Source of the DNA: CAYVUM01 sp964454795
GTDB lineage: Bacteria > Pseudomonadota > Alphaproteobacteria > Rhodospirillales > Defluviicoccaceae
DNA length: 46,242 nucleotides
Assembly (NCBI GenBank): GCA_964454795.1
Contig: CAYVUM010000015.1
Location: 1-46,242, forward strand
Reading direction: 5' to 3'
The translations under genes were made by a program, and so were the position numbers. Below, one piece after another: positions 33,731 through 42,674 of the stretch. The stretch's first letter is position 1. Every line of letters starts with the position of its first letter. The notes beneath the pieces were generated by a model. It searched no databases, was not told the DNA's origin, and saw nothing but the letters and a program-made list of their open reading frames with translations.

Positions 33731-36451
33731 TCAGGTTTGGACGGTTTCGGCTGCAGGCATGGCGTCCTCAGGCCTGCCGGCCGCCTGAAGCGGGCAGCTG
33801 ACCTCGACGAAATCCTCGTCGGGTACCGCCCGGATGCGAAAGCCGAGCCCGTGGAGCAGGTCGAGCATGGCCATGTTGTCGCGAAGCACCTGGCCGACCA
33901 TCTCGCGGGTGCCGCGGCTTCGACAATAGGCCAACATCTTGTCCATCAGCTTCCAGCCGAGCCTTTGGCCCTTCAGATCCGAGCGGACGAGGATGGCATA
34001 CTCGGCCTGTTCGTTATTCGGATCGGTGACCGTGCGCACGACCCCGAGCGTCTCCCGGCCCTGGCCATCCTCCTTATCGGCGGTGGCGACGAACGCCATT
34101 TCCCGGTCGTAGTCGATCTGCGTCAACCGCGCCATTTCCGAATGGGGCAGGCGGCGAACGAGCCCGAAGAACCGGAAGCGGATGTCGTCGAGACTCACTT
34201 TCGAGAGGAATTCGTAATGGGCCGGCTCGTCCTCGGGGCGGATCGGGCGGAGCAGGACCTCCCGGCCGTTGCGGAGCGCGAACGTCTCTTCGAGCTCCTG
34301 CGGATAAGGCCGGATGGCAAGATGGCGGTCCGGTGACGGCGTTGCGCGGACCCGCACGTCGACGGCGAGGACGCCGTGCTCATCCACGAGCATCGGGTTG
34401 ATTTCGAGGAAGGTGAGCTCGCGGATGTCCACGGCCATCTGGGCGAGCTTGACCAGGGTCAGGCACAGCGATTCGATGTCGGCCGGGCGCACCCGGTCAC
34501 TGCCGCCGAGGGCCGCGGCAACGCTGCTGCGTCCGACCAGTTCCCGGGCCAGCGGCACGTTAAGCGGCGGCAGCGCGGCGACCCGTTCGCCGATCAGCCC
34601 CGCGGTCGCACCGCCTTCGCCGAAACTGACGATCGGCCCGAATACCGGATCGAGCTCGATGCTCATCCGCACCTGCCGGCTCTTCGGCCGCACCGGGACC
34701 TTGGTGACCGTGAGCGGCGGCACCGGCTGACCGGGGAAATCCTGGCGCCAGGCAGCGATCAGCCACTCCGCCGCCGAGCGCACGGCGGCCGGACGGTCGA
34801 GCAGCGAGCCGGTTGCTTCCTCCGCGGTCACCGCCGGATCGGCCGGGCCGAGCCGCAGGGTGACGGGGAACCCGAGATCTGTGGCGAGCGCGACGGCGGC
34901 TTCGACGGTCTCCACCTGATGGGTGGCAACGATCGGAATCTGATAGGCCGCGAGCAGCGCCAGCGCCCCGGCCTCGCCCAGGTCGGGACGGCCGGCGGCC
35001 AGGGCCTCGGCGACGATCCGCCGGCCGGTGTCCCGGGCAGGGGTAAACTCCGGCGGGGTCGACGGCGGGGTCTGCATCAGGATGTCCTGGTTGCGGCGGA
35101 ACCGGACCATGTGCAGGAACGCATCGATCGCCTGGGTGGGGGTATCGTAGGTCGGGACCCGCGCCTGGGCGAACAGCCGCCGCGCCGGCTCCACGGTATC
35201 GCCGCCCATCCAACTGGTCAGGACGGCGCCGCGGGTCTCCTTGGCCACCTGGATCACCCCCCTGGCGGCTTCGGAACTGGAGGCCAGCGCCGTCGGGACG
35301 TGCAGCACCATGACCGCATCCACCTCCGGGGCGGCGAGCAGGATGCGGGCGGCGTCAGCGTAGCTGACCGGCGGCGCATCGGTGCTGACGCTGAGCGGAT
35401 TGCAGCGCGGTCCGGCATTGGGCAGGACCTGGTCGAGTTTGGCGATCGTCTCCGCCGACAGCTCGGCCAGGCGGCCGTCCTTGGTGAGCAGGGTATCGGC
35501 GGCCATGATCGCCATGCCGTAGCCGTTGGCGAGGATCGCCAGCCGGTCGCCCTTCAACGGCTTGGCCTTGGCGAGCGTCTCCACAGCCGCAAACAGCTCG
35601 CCGAAGCTGAACACCCGGAGCATGCCGGCGCGGCGGATCGCCGCGTCGAATACGGCGTCATCGCCGATCGGCGCGTGGCTGCGCTGGGCGGCGAGGAACT
35701 GCCCCTGGGGGACCCGGCCGGCTTTGATCACCAGCACCGGCTTGTTGCGGCTGGCGCCTCGGGCCGCCGACATGAACGCCCGGCCGTGGTGGATGCTTTC
35801 CACGAACAGCAGGATCGCCCGGGTCATCGGGTCACTGCCAAGGTAATCGAGGATATCGGCGAAATCCACGTCCGCGGCCTCACCGAGCGAAACGAAATGG
35901 GAGAAGCCGATGTCGCGCCGGCCGACCCAGTCCAGGACCGCCGTGCAGATCGCCGCCGACTGGGACACAAACGCGACCCCGCCGGTATCGGCCGGGCGGT
36001 GGGCGCCGCTGGCATTGAGGCCGATGTGCGGCACCATCAGGCCGAGGCAGTTGGGGCCGAGCACCCGCATACCGAACGGCCGGGCGGTGTCGCGGACGGC
36101 GGCATGGAGGTCGCGGTCGCCCGTGCCGCCGGTCTTCAGCGGGCCGGGGCCGAGCACGATCGCTGCGCGGGTCCCGCGTTCTCCCAGTTCATACAGGGTG
36201 GCGGGGACCCGCGCCTGCTCGATCGCCAGCACGGCCAGATCCGGGGTGATTGGCAGGGCGCCCACATCCCGATAAGCAAGAACCCCGGCGATTGCCTGCT
36301 TGTCGGCGCTCACCGGCATGATCGGCCCCTCGAAGCCGCCGCGCAGCAGGTTGTTCATCACCACATGGCCGGGATCACCGCCGGCATTGTTGGCGCCGAT
36401 CACCGCCACCGAGCGGGGATAGAACAGCTTGTTCAGATTGCGGATCGGCAT
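33731..36451 (-). CDS. PatZ/Pka-like protein acetyltransferase (acyl-CoA synthetase-GNAT fusion)
   Basis: The 906-residue protein begins with a CoA-binding domain (LFYPRSVAVIGANNAGG, LGPNCLGLMVP), then a succinyl-CoA-ligase-like part (VAFVSQSAAICTAVLDW) and an ATP-grasp domain (about residues 480-700). It ends with a GNAT acetyltransferase domain (VRSDLKGQRLGWKLMDKML as the acetyl-CoA loop). This order is that of PatZ/YfiQ, which acetylates acetyl-CoA synthetase and other lysines. Whether the synthetase part is still catalytic cannot be told here. The ATG at 36451 (MPIRNLNKLFYPRSVAV) matches family starts. The gene stands alone. Confidence 0.88.
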   Translation of the reverse strand: MPIRNLNKLFYPRSVAVIGANNAGGDPGHVVMNNLLRGGFEGPIMPVSADKQAIAGVLAYRDVGALPITPDLAVLAIEQARVPATLYELGERGTRAAIVLGPGPLKTGGTGDRDLHAAVRDTARPFGMRVLGPNCLGLMVPHIGLNASGAHRPADTGGVAFVSQSAAICTAVLDWVGRRDIGFSHFVSLGEAADVDFADILDYLGSDPMTRAILLFVESIHHGRAFMSAARGASRNKPVLVIKAGRVPQGQFLAAQRSHAPIGDDAVFDAAIRRAGMLRVFSFGELFAAVETLAKAKPLKGDRLAILANGYGMAIMAADTLLTKDGRLAELSAETIAKLDQVLPNAGPRCNPLSVSTDAPPVSYADAARILLAAPEVDAVMVLHVPTALASSSEAARGVIQVAKETRGAVLTSWMGGDTVEPARRLFAQARVPTYDTPTQAIDAFLHMVRFRRNQDILMQTPPSTPPEFTPARDTGRRIVAEALAAGRPDLGEAGALALLAAYQIPIVATHQVETVEAAVALATDLGFPVTLRLGPADPAVTAEEATGSLLDRPAAVRSAAEWLIAAWRQDFPGQPVPPLTVTKVPVRPKSRQVRMSIELDPVFGPIVSFGEGGATAGLIGERVAALPPLNVPLARELVGRSSVAAALGGSDRVRPADIESLCLTLVKLAQMAVDIRELTFLEINPMLVDEHGVLAVDVRVRATPSPDRHLAIRPYPQELEETFALRNGREVLLRPIRPEDEPAHYEFLSKVSLDDIRFRFFGLVRRLPHSEMARLTQIDYDREMAFVATADKEDGQGRETLGVVRTVTDPNNEQAEYAILVRSDLKGQRLGWKLMDKMLAYCRSRGTREMVGQVLRDNMAMLDLLHGLGFRIRAVPDEDFVEVSCPLQAAGRPEDAMPAAETVQT

Positions 36452-36702
36452 AAACCGGCCTCGTCGCCGTGAAAGCCGCTGCCCGGGGGTGCGACAGCCG
36501 CACAGCATTCTTCAATGATAGGAACAGGGGCGCATTCAGCAACCGTAAAGGTGCAGCGCAACATGATCGCGTGCACTGCGGCATTTCCACGCGCATGTCG
36601 GAAAGGGCCCACCGCCGGCGGGGCCGGCCCGCCTTGCCGGACCGCCGCCGGTGCGCTACGTAAACCTTCGGATCAACGTCGAGTTGAACGGAGCGGCGGG
36701 TC

Positions 36703-36906
36703 TTGGCTCAGCAAGGCAGTGGCGTGAAAAGTCCGTGTATTGGGGTTTGCGAGATGGATTCGACGACCGGCTTCTGTGCCGGCTGTCTGCGCACCCTCGA
36801 TGAGATCATGGCCTGGCGCGATGCCAGTGACGGATTCCGGCGCGTCGTCCTCGACCGAATCCGCACCCGCCGGAAAGCGGGCCACCGGACGACAAGGCGA
36901 TCCTGA
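36703..36906 (+). CDS. DUF1289 family small cysteine-rich protein
   Basis: The 67-residue product has SPCIGVCEMDSTTGFCAGCL followed by RTLDEIMAWRDAS, the four-cysteine pattern of the DUF1289/YdhL family, which is likely metal binding. The start is TTG at 36703; a GTG at about 36724 just before KSPCIGVC is an alternative. The preceding 36452-36702 stretch holds no gene I can support. Function of the family is unknown. Confidence 0.8.
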   Translation: MAQQGSGVKSPCIGVCEMDSTTGFCAGCLRTLDEIMAWRDASDGFRRVVLDRIRTRRKAGHRTTRRS

Positions 36907-36998
36907 GCCCGGCGCCGCAACGTCAGAGCGGGTCTTTCCGGCCGGACCTGCGATTAGCGCAAAAATCCCATCGCCGGGGCAGCGGTAAGCCGGCCCGG

Positions 36999-37265
36999 TC
37001 AGCGCTGCGGGGCGTCCTTGCCGGATTGCCCCTCGGCGGGCGCATCATCCGGGTTTGCCCCGGGTTCCTGGTTCGACGGCTCCATGAAGGTATCGGCGGC
37101 CGCCTGCATGGTGTGCAGAACTTCCCGCTCCGCCTCGAGCCAGTATTCGAGGGCCATGCCCTGTTGGCGGCCCGCCGCCTCCCACAGGAGATAGGCGAGC
37201 GCGCGGATGCGGCTCTGAATTTCCTCCGTCAGCTGCCTGACCTGCTCGTTCATGCGGACGTTCAC
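36999..37265 (-). CDS. DUF2934 family small protein
   Basis: The 88-residue product contains IRALAYLLWEAAGRQQGMAL then EYWLEAEREVL, the hallmark of DUF2934 proteins. An acidic, proline-rich tail follows. The start is GTG 37265, preceded by GGAGG at good spacing; an internal ATG four codons later is possible. Function is unknown. Confidence 0.75.
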   Translation of the reverse strand: MNVRMNEQVRQLTEEIQSRIRALAYLLWEAAGRQQGMALEYWLEAEREVLHTMQAAADTFMEPSNQEPGANPDDAPAEGQSGKDAPQR

Positions 37266-37449
37266 TTTACGCCTCCAGCTCTGGATATCGTCACTTTAAG
37301 CTGCACGGATGCGAAGCGCACCGGCAAAACGTCCGCGGTGTTGATCATCGATCACGCAATCCTTGGCCTCGCCGAGCCGGGCGGTCGGCTCCCGGCCTCC
37401 GGCCTGAGGTCGACCTCGACACCCCATCACAGCGTCGGAGAGAACAGGC

Positions 37450-37686
37450 ATGTCCCAGAACGAGACCCGGATCCCGCCGGTCGTCTGGCGCCAGACGGAC
37501 GGCACCGCCGTAGGCTGCGACGAGAAGATTCGTATCCTCAACGACAATCTCGAGGAGATCCGGTCAGTTTGTCAGGACGCCTTCGAGGACGCCATCCTGA
37601 TGGGCTGCGACGAGGTGCAGGTGCGCGGAGCGTTCGCCGAGATCATCGCCCGCCTCGTCAATCCGTACGCCAGCCGGCAGCGCTGA
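37450..37686 (+). CDS. Conserved hypothetical small protein
   Basis: The 78-residue product (PPVVWRQTDGTAVGCDEKIR, then AFEDAILMGCDEVQVRGAF) looks soluble and helical. It resembles small proteins I recall from Rhodospirillales, with no named domain. GGAGAGAACAGGC precedes the ATG at 37450. It is convergent with the coiled-coil protein gene downstream. Function is unknown. Confidence 0.7.
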   Translation: MSQNETRIPPVVWRQTDGTAVGCDEKIRILNDNLEEIRSVCQDAFEDAILMGCDEVQVRGAFAEIIARLVNPYASRQR

Positions 37687-37690
37687 GCGG

Positions 37691-37724
37691 CCCCGGCGGG
37701 CGGCACGCCGCCCGGAGGCCGGGG
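37691..37724. terminator. GC-rich hairpin between convergent genes
   Basis: Outer arms CCCCGG/CCGGGG and inner arms GGGCGGC/GCCGCCC form a long hairpin just after the 78-residue protein gene and before the end of the convergent gene at 37751. There is no clear T tract on either side, so termination is inferred from position only. Confidence 0.4.
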
Positions 37725-37750
37725 AAGCCGCCAAGCCGGGTGCGCGGCGC

Positions 37751-38479
37751 TCAGGGGAACCGGCAAGTGCGGTGGGTGACCTCGACGAAGCCACGGTTGC
37801 TCGCGATGACGTTGAACTGGTGCTCCCGGTCATCGACCACCATCGCGTGGCGGAGCGGCAGAGGGCCGCTGGTGGCGCTGACGGCGCCGCCGATATGGGC
37901 GACCTTGAGAGAGACGTCGCCGGCCGGATCGAACCACGCCTCGGGCCGGCCGTCCCCTGTGCGCGCCGAGACGCCGGTGGCCGAGACGGTGACGGCGCCG
38001 TCGGCGAACCGGACGGAGTCATCGCCGCCCCGGTAGATCGGGGTGCGGACGATGAAGCGTTTGGTGGTGGTCTCCGGCTCGCAGTCGCGGGTGTTCTCGA
38101 CAGCCTCGAGGACAAAGCGGAGGCGGTCAAGATCGATGCCGCTTTCGAGCTTGCCGCGCATCAGGTCGAACAGCACCCGAAGTTCGCCGGTGGGTACGTC
38201 ACTGTGGTAGCGGCGCTGCCAGTGTTCGGCTTCCAGTTCTTTCGCCTCGACGGCGGCGAGCTGCTCGATGGTTTTGCGCTGCAGGCCGTCAATGGTCTCC
38301 TGCAGCTCGCTCACCCGGGCCTTGAGGGCCGTCACGTCCTGTTCGGCCAGTTGCGCGCCGCTCACATAGGCCACGTAGCCGGCGCCGACGATAACCCCGA
38401 AGGCGGCCGCCCAGCGGACGACCGACCACCAGAAGCGGCGCCGGGCGCGACGGCGCTGTTCGCGAAATCCGATCGCCAT
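37751..38479 (-). CDS. Membrane-anchored coiled-coil protein, unknown function
   Basis: The 242-residue product has a very basic cytoplasmic N-terminus (REQRRRARRRFWW), one membrane segment (AAAFGVIVGAGYVAYVSG), a coiled coil (about residues 48-90, VTALKARVSELQETIDGLQR), and a C-terminal beta-rich domain ending in HRTCRFP. I recognise no family. It is 149 bp from the end of the GGDEF-EAL gene and on the same strand, so it could be distal to that gene in a transcript. Confidence 0.65.
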   Translation of the reverse strand: MAIGFREQRRRARRRFWWSVVRWAAAFGVIVGAGYVAYVSGAQLAEQDVTALKARVSELQETIDGLQRKTIEQLAAVEAKELEAEHWQRRYHSDVPTGELRVLFDLMRGKLESGIDLDRLRFVLEAVENTRDCEPETTTKRFIVRTPIYRGGDDSVRFADGAVTVSATGVSARTGDGRPEAWFDPAGDVSLKVAHIGGAVSATSGPLPLRHAMVVDDREHQFNVIASNRGFVEVTHRTCRFP

Positions 38480-38627
38480 CGTCGTCAGATCCTCGACGGT
38501 TTCCGGTTATTCCGACCCTCGCCGCCGCGGCCGGCGACCTGGGCTTCACCGCCTGATTAACCGTTGGCGGCGGCAAGGTGAAGGGCGGCGGCGGTGCCAG
38601 CCGCGGTCCCGGCCGGTGCAGGCCGGA

Positions 38628-41156
38628 TCAGGCCAGCGACACGATCACCGCATCGCGGTTCACCACCCACGCGCGGAAGGCCTCTGGCGGTAGCGGTTCG
38701 CTGAAGAAGAACCCCTGGGCGAGGTCACAGCCGTGCCGGCGCAGGAACTCGAACTGTTCCCGGGTCTCAATGCCTTCTCCGACCACCTGGAGGCCGAGGC
38801 GGTGGGCCATGGCGATGATCGCTTCGACCACCGTGGCATTCCCTCCGGACTTGGTCACCTCGCCAATAAAGGTCTTGTCCACCTTGAGGGTGTCGACCTT
38901 AAAGCGGCGCAGGTAGCGAAGGTTGGAGTAGCCGGTGCCGAAGTCATCGAGGGAGAGCCGCACCGCCAGCGAGGACAGTTCGCGCAAATTCGCCTGGGTG
39001 TGGGGCAGCTCATCCATCAGCAGACCCTCGGTGATCTCCAGCTCCAGGTCGGCTGCCTCGATGCCGTGACGCTTGAGGACCTCGCCGAGGGTGCGGCCGA
39101 GACTGGCGCCGCGGAACTGGCGCGAGGAGATGTTGATCGACAGCCGCAGCGGCGCCATTCCGGAGGCCTGCCAGGCGCTGAGCTGGCCGCAGGCGGTCTC
39201 CAGCACCCAGTTTCCGATCGGCACGATCAGGCCGGTGTCCTCGGCCAGGGGAATGAACCGCTCCGGGTCGACACTGCCGAGAGTGGGATTGGTCCAGCGC
39301 AGCAGCGCCTCGGCGCCGACCACTGCACCGTTGGTGAGGTTGATGATCGGCTGATAATGGAGGCTCAGCTCACCGCGGGAGACGGCGTACATCAGGTGCG
39401 ATTCCAGGCGCATCCGCTCGAGGGCGCGCTCGTTGAGCTCGGGGGTGAAGAACTGGAACGTGTTCCGCCCCTGTTCCTTGGCGCGGTACATCGCGGCATC
39501 GGCGTTCTGCATCAGCACGTCGGGGTCGAGCCCGTCATCGGGGGCGATGGTCACGCCGATGCTGGTGGTGACGAAAGCTTCTTCCGGCCCGAGCAGGAAC
39601 GGCGGCGCGAAGGTCTCGAGGATCTTGGCGATCACCGGCTCGGCGTGCTCGGTGGAGCGGAGCTTCGGCAGGATCACCGTGAACTCGTCGCCCCCCGTCC
39701 GCGCGACCGTGTCCTCGGCGCGGACACTGTTGCTCAGACGTTCGGCGGCCATGCGCAGCAGCTGATCGCCGGTGGCGTGACCGAGGGTGTCGTTGATCCG
39801 CTTGAAGTTGTCCAGGTCAAGGAACAGCACGGCGACCTTATGGTTGTGGCGCTGGGCGGTGAGTACGGCGCTGCGCAACCGGTCGAGGGCGAGGATCCGG
39901 TTGGGCAAGCCGGTGATATCGTCATAGTTGGCCTGGCGCTGCAGGCGGTGTTCGTAATCCTTGCGTAGGGTGACGTCGGCAACGGTCGACTGGATCGCCC
40001 GCTGGCCGCCCCAGATCACTTCCTGAACCTGGGTGTCGATCCAGATGACGGCGCCGTCGCGCCTCAGGCCGCGGAACTCGTATCGGGTTGGTGCCGGCTC
40101 GCCGCGCGACCAGGCATCCTGGAGCTGGCGCAGCCGCGGCCGGTCCTCCGGGGCGATCAGCGAATCGAGGTCTTCGAGGGCGACGATATCGGACGCCGAG
40201 TCGAAGCCGAAAATCTCCGCAAAGGTGCGGTTGGCAAACAGCGGGCGGCCGTCGCTGGCGATCACCAGCCCGAGGACGGAGCTTTCGACCAGGCTGCGGA
40301 ACCGTTGTTCGCTCTCCCGCAGTGCCTGCTCCTGGCGCTTGCGTTCGGTGATGTCGAGGGAGACGGTGACGATCTGATCGACACCGCCATCGGGGCGTTC
40401 CAGCGGCGCCTTGGTGGTCAGCAGGGTCCGTTCGCTGCCCTCGCTGTCCACCACCACTTCCTCAATCCCCACCAGGGTGCGGCCGGTTTCAGCGACCTTG
40501 CGGTCGAGGGCGCGGTGGCGTTCGAGGTAATCGTCGCTGAACAGCGGTCGGACCGGCCTGTCGGCGAGGCCGTGGGGTGTCGGGCGGAACAGCCGCTCAT
40601 GGTAGTCGTTGGCCAGCACCACGCTCTGGTTGACCCGGTTGGCACGGATCAGCGCCGGGACCGTGTCGACGATCCGGCAGAGTTGCTGCTCGCGGCGATA
40701 AATCTCCGCCGCATGCTGGCGAAGCGTCGTCTCCAGCTCGGATTCCAGGGTGACAGCGCGACTTTGCAGCAACTTGTGCTGTTCGCGGATGGTCAGGAGA
40801 TTACGGGCGCGGATCTGGAACTCGCGGGCATCGACGGGGCTGAGCAGGAAGTCGCTGGCGCCTGAGTCGAGGGCCCGATAGCGGAATTCCTTATCCTCGA
40901 AGGCAGTGACGACGATGATCGGAATGTCCCGGGAGACCGGCCGGCGACGGCATTCCTGAATGAACTCCTCGCCACTCATCCGCGGCATCACGTAGTCGGT
41001 GACGATGAGGTCCGGGCCCAGTTCGGGAAGGACGGCGAGAGCGTCTTCCGCGTTCTCGAAGGTCCGGACCACCACGTCGGGGCCGAGCCGCTCGGCAAAG
41101 CGGCCGAGGATGCGCAAGTTGACGGTCCGGTCGTCGACGATCACCACGACGGACAT
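38628..41156 (-). CDS. Response regulator with PAS-PAS-GGDEF-EAL output (cyclic-di-GMP turnover)
   Basis: The 842-residue protein has a receiver domain (VVIVDD, acceptor Asp in LIVTDYVMPRMSG), a coiled linker, two PAS domains (about 180-290 and 295-410), a GGDEF domain and an EAL domain. RTGGDEF is intact and RAED five residues before GGDEF is a product-inhibition I-site. EAL residues are intact in GAEALLRW, DDFGTGYSNLRYL, LKVDKTF and VGEGIET. The receiver has LLSPVD where most have a Lys (LxKP). It is divergent from the rpfF-like gene and is the natural candidate output of the RpfC-like kinase, in place of RpfG. Confidence 0.93.
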   Translation of the reverse strand: MSVVVIVDDRTVNLRILGRFAERLGPDVVVRTFENAEDALAVLPELGPDLIVTDYVMPRMSGEEFIQECRRRPVSRDIPIIVVTAFEDKEFRYRALDSGASDFLLSPVDAREFQIRARNLLTIREQHKLLQSRAVTLESELETTLRQHAAEIYRREQQLCRIVDTVPALIRANRVNQSVVLANDYHERLFRPTPHGLADRPVRPLFSDDYLERHRALDRKVAETGRTLVGIEEVVVDSEGSERTLLTTKAPLERPDGGVDQIVTVSLDITERKRQEQALRESEQRFRSLVESSVLGLVIASDGRPLFANRTFAEIFGFDSASDIVALEDLDSLIAPEDRPRLRQLQDAWSRGEPAPTRYEFRGLRRDGAVIWIDTQVQEVIWGGQRAIQSTVADVTLRKDYEHRLQRQANYDDITGLPNRILALDRLRSAVLTAQRHNHKVAVLFLDLDNFKRINDTLGHATGDQLLRMAAERLSNSVRAEDTVARTGGDEFTVILPKLRSTEHAEPVIAKILETFAPPFLLGPEEAFVTTSIGVTIAPDDGLDPDVLMQNADAAMYRAKEQGRNTFQFFTPELNERALERMRLESHLMYAVSRGELSLHYQPIINLTNGAVVGAEALLRWTNPTLGSVDPERFIPLAEDTGLIVPIGNWVLETACGQLSAWQASGMAPLRLSINISSRQFRGASLGRTLGEVLKRHGIEAADLELEITEGLLMDELPHTQANLRELSSLAVRLSLDDFGTGYSNLRYLRRFKVDTLKVDKTFIGEVTKSGGNATVVEAIIAMAHRLGLQVVGEGIETREQFEFLRRHGCDLAQGFFFSEPLPPEAFRAWVVNRDAVIVSLA

Positions 41157-41474
41157 AGTCGCCTCACTGCTGTTCTTCTCGCATGGCCGGGATCCCGCGC
41201 GCGCACCCGTGTCCTCGCCTCACCACGGCGAGCAGGCTCGCATGGGTTGCAGGGTGTTTCCGACCCGTCTTGCACAGATCCCGGTTCCTTCCTTCCCCAA
41301 ATTGGTTATCTCAAACCGCAGGCGCGCCCTTCAACGACCTTTCCTCTCAGACGGTCAGACCACCGCCGGAAGACGCCAACAAGAGGACTTCAGTCCGCTC
41401 AAATATACCCCAAAAGGGTAATTCCACCGGCTCCGGCGTGACCGGAGTGGTTGTGAAGCAAGGGCGGTTGAACT

Positions 41475-41498
41475 CCAAAAAATACGGCAGTTTTTTGG
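41475..41498. promoter_or_regulatory. Perfect AT-rich inverted repeat in the rpfF-like promoter region
   Basis: CCAAAAAA at 41475-41482 and TTTTTTGG at 41491-41498 are perfect inverted arms separated by 8 bp. TATAGT at 41514-41519 could be a -10 element, which places the repeat around -39 from a start near 41526, a typical activator position. The surrounding 41157-41609 stretch is clearly more AT-rich than the coding DNA and has no gene. Confidence 0.5.
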
Positions 41499-41609
41499 CC
41501 GATTTGGGGAAGATATAGTCATCATATGGGTTCCTCAAGTTCAAGCTTGGAGCCGAGAGAACCTATGGTTCCACAACCAATAGTAATTGTGCCTCAGAGG
41601 AGCGAAAAG

Positions 41610-42674
41610 ATGTACGATAGCGTCTGTGTGCCCACCAGGCAACAACACGACCGTCCCCAGCCCGAAGATCGCTCGGCGGCCGAGCCGTTCCGGCGCAATT
41701 GCGCCGGCCGCGGCCGCGATGTTCCGGCCCCGACGGATCACGTCGACGGCCTGCCAGCCTGGCTCGAAGGCGCCGAACGGCTGAGCGAACTGCATCTCAG
41801 CTACGATGCCGCGACCGCTTCGCTCTGGCAATGGATGGCGCCCGCCGGGCGACCGAGCTTCACAGAAGGTCTGCTGCGCGAACTCACCTTCGCCCTGGAT
41901 GTGGTGGAACGGGCCTTCGATCAGGCGGGTGAGGGCGAACCTCCCATCCGGTATGTGATTCTCGGATCGGAACTGCCGGGAATTTTCAATCTTGGCGGCA
42001 ACCTGGCCCTGTTCCAGAGCCTTATCGAAGCCGGCGACCGGGAGCGCCTGCTCCACTACGCCCGCGTCTGCGCCCGCGGGCAGTTCCGCATCGCCGACCA
42101 TTTCGGCGGCCGGCCCGTGTGCACTGTTGCCCTCGTCCAGGGCGATGCCCTGGGTGGCGGCTTCGAATCGGCTCTCGCTCATGATGTGATCATCGCCGAG
42201 CGCAGCGCCCGCTTCGGGCTCCCTGAGGTTCTGTTCAACATGTTCCCGGGCATGGGGGCTTACAGCTTCCTTTCCCGCCGGCTGGACTGCGCTCGCGCCG
42301 AGCGGCTGATCCTCTCCGGCCGGGTCTCCACCGCCGAGGAACTGTTCGCCGAGGGCGTGGTCGACCGGGTTGTCGACGACGGCTGCGGGTTCGAAGCGGT
42401 CTACGAGTTCATGGCCACGGCCAACCGCCAATGGAACAGCCGCTGCGCGGTGACCCGGGTGCGGGACATCGTCCGTCCAGTCGAACTCCAGGAACTTATC
42501 CGCATCACCGACCTGTGGGTCGATGCCGCCCTGAGTCTGACACCCGGCGACCTGCGGCGGATGAAGCACCTCGCCAAGGCCCAGGATCGTCGGTGCCTGG
42601 CCCGTGGCCACGCCGGTACCGCCCCGGAGATGGCGGCGGCGGACGCAGCGAGGAAACTCGCCACGGCGCACTAG
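41610..42674 (+). CDS. rpfF: DSF synthase-like crotonase (RpfF homologue)
   Basis: RpfF makes cis-2-unsaturated fatty acid signals (DSF) from acyl-ACP. The 354-residue product has the RpfF core: FNLGGNLALFQSLIEAGDRE, ALVQGDALGGGFESAL, GLPEVLFNMFPGMGAYSFLS and LQELIRITDLWVDAALSL. The glutamates at 186 (GGGFE) and 206 (GLPE) are 20 apart, the same spacing as catalytic Glu141 and Glu161 of Xanthomonas RpfF. AGAGGAGCGAAAAG precedes the ATG at 41610. It is about 65 residues longer than the Xanthomonas protein, all at the N-terminus. It converges on an RpfC-like kinase. A plain enoyl-CoA hydratase is much less likely. Confidence 0.88.
   Translation: MYDSVCVPTRQQHDRPQPEDRSAAEPFRRNCAGRGRDVPAPTDHVDGLPAWLEGAERLSELHLSYDAATASLWQWMAPAGRPSFTEGLLRELTFALDVVERAFDQAGEGEPPIRYVILGSELPGIFNLGGNLALFQSLIEAGDRERLLHYARVCARGQFRIADHFGGRPVCTVALVQGDALGGGFESALAHDVIIAERSARFGLPEVLFNMFPGMGAYSFLSRRLDCARAERLILSGRVSTAEELFAEGVVDRVVDDGCGFEAVYEFMATANRQWNSRCAVTRVRDIVRPVELQELIRITDLWVDAALSLTPGDLRRMKHLAKAQDRRCLARGHAGTAPEMAAADAARKLATAH

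Noticed and set aside
34376..36472. A 698-codon plus-strand open frame across the PatZ-like gene
   Set aside because: Antisense shadow of a protein with clear domains; composition is typical of a codon-position mirror.
41526..41609. Upstream start codon for the rpfF-like protein at 41526
   Set aside because: The extra 28 residues have no ribosome binding site and would begin at the predicted transcription start. The ATG at 41610 has a good AGAGGAG.
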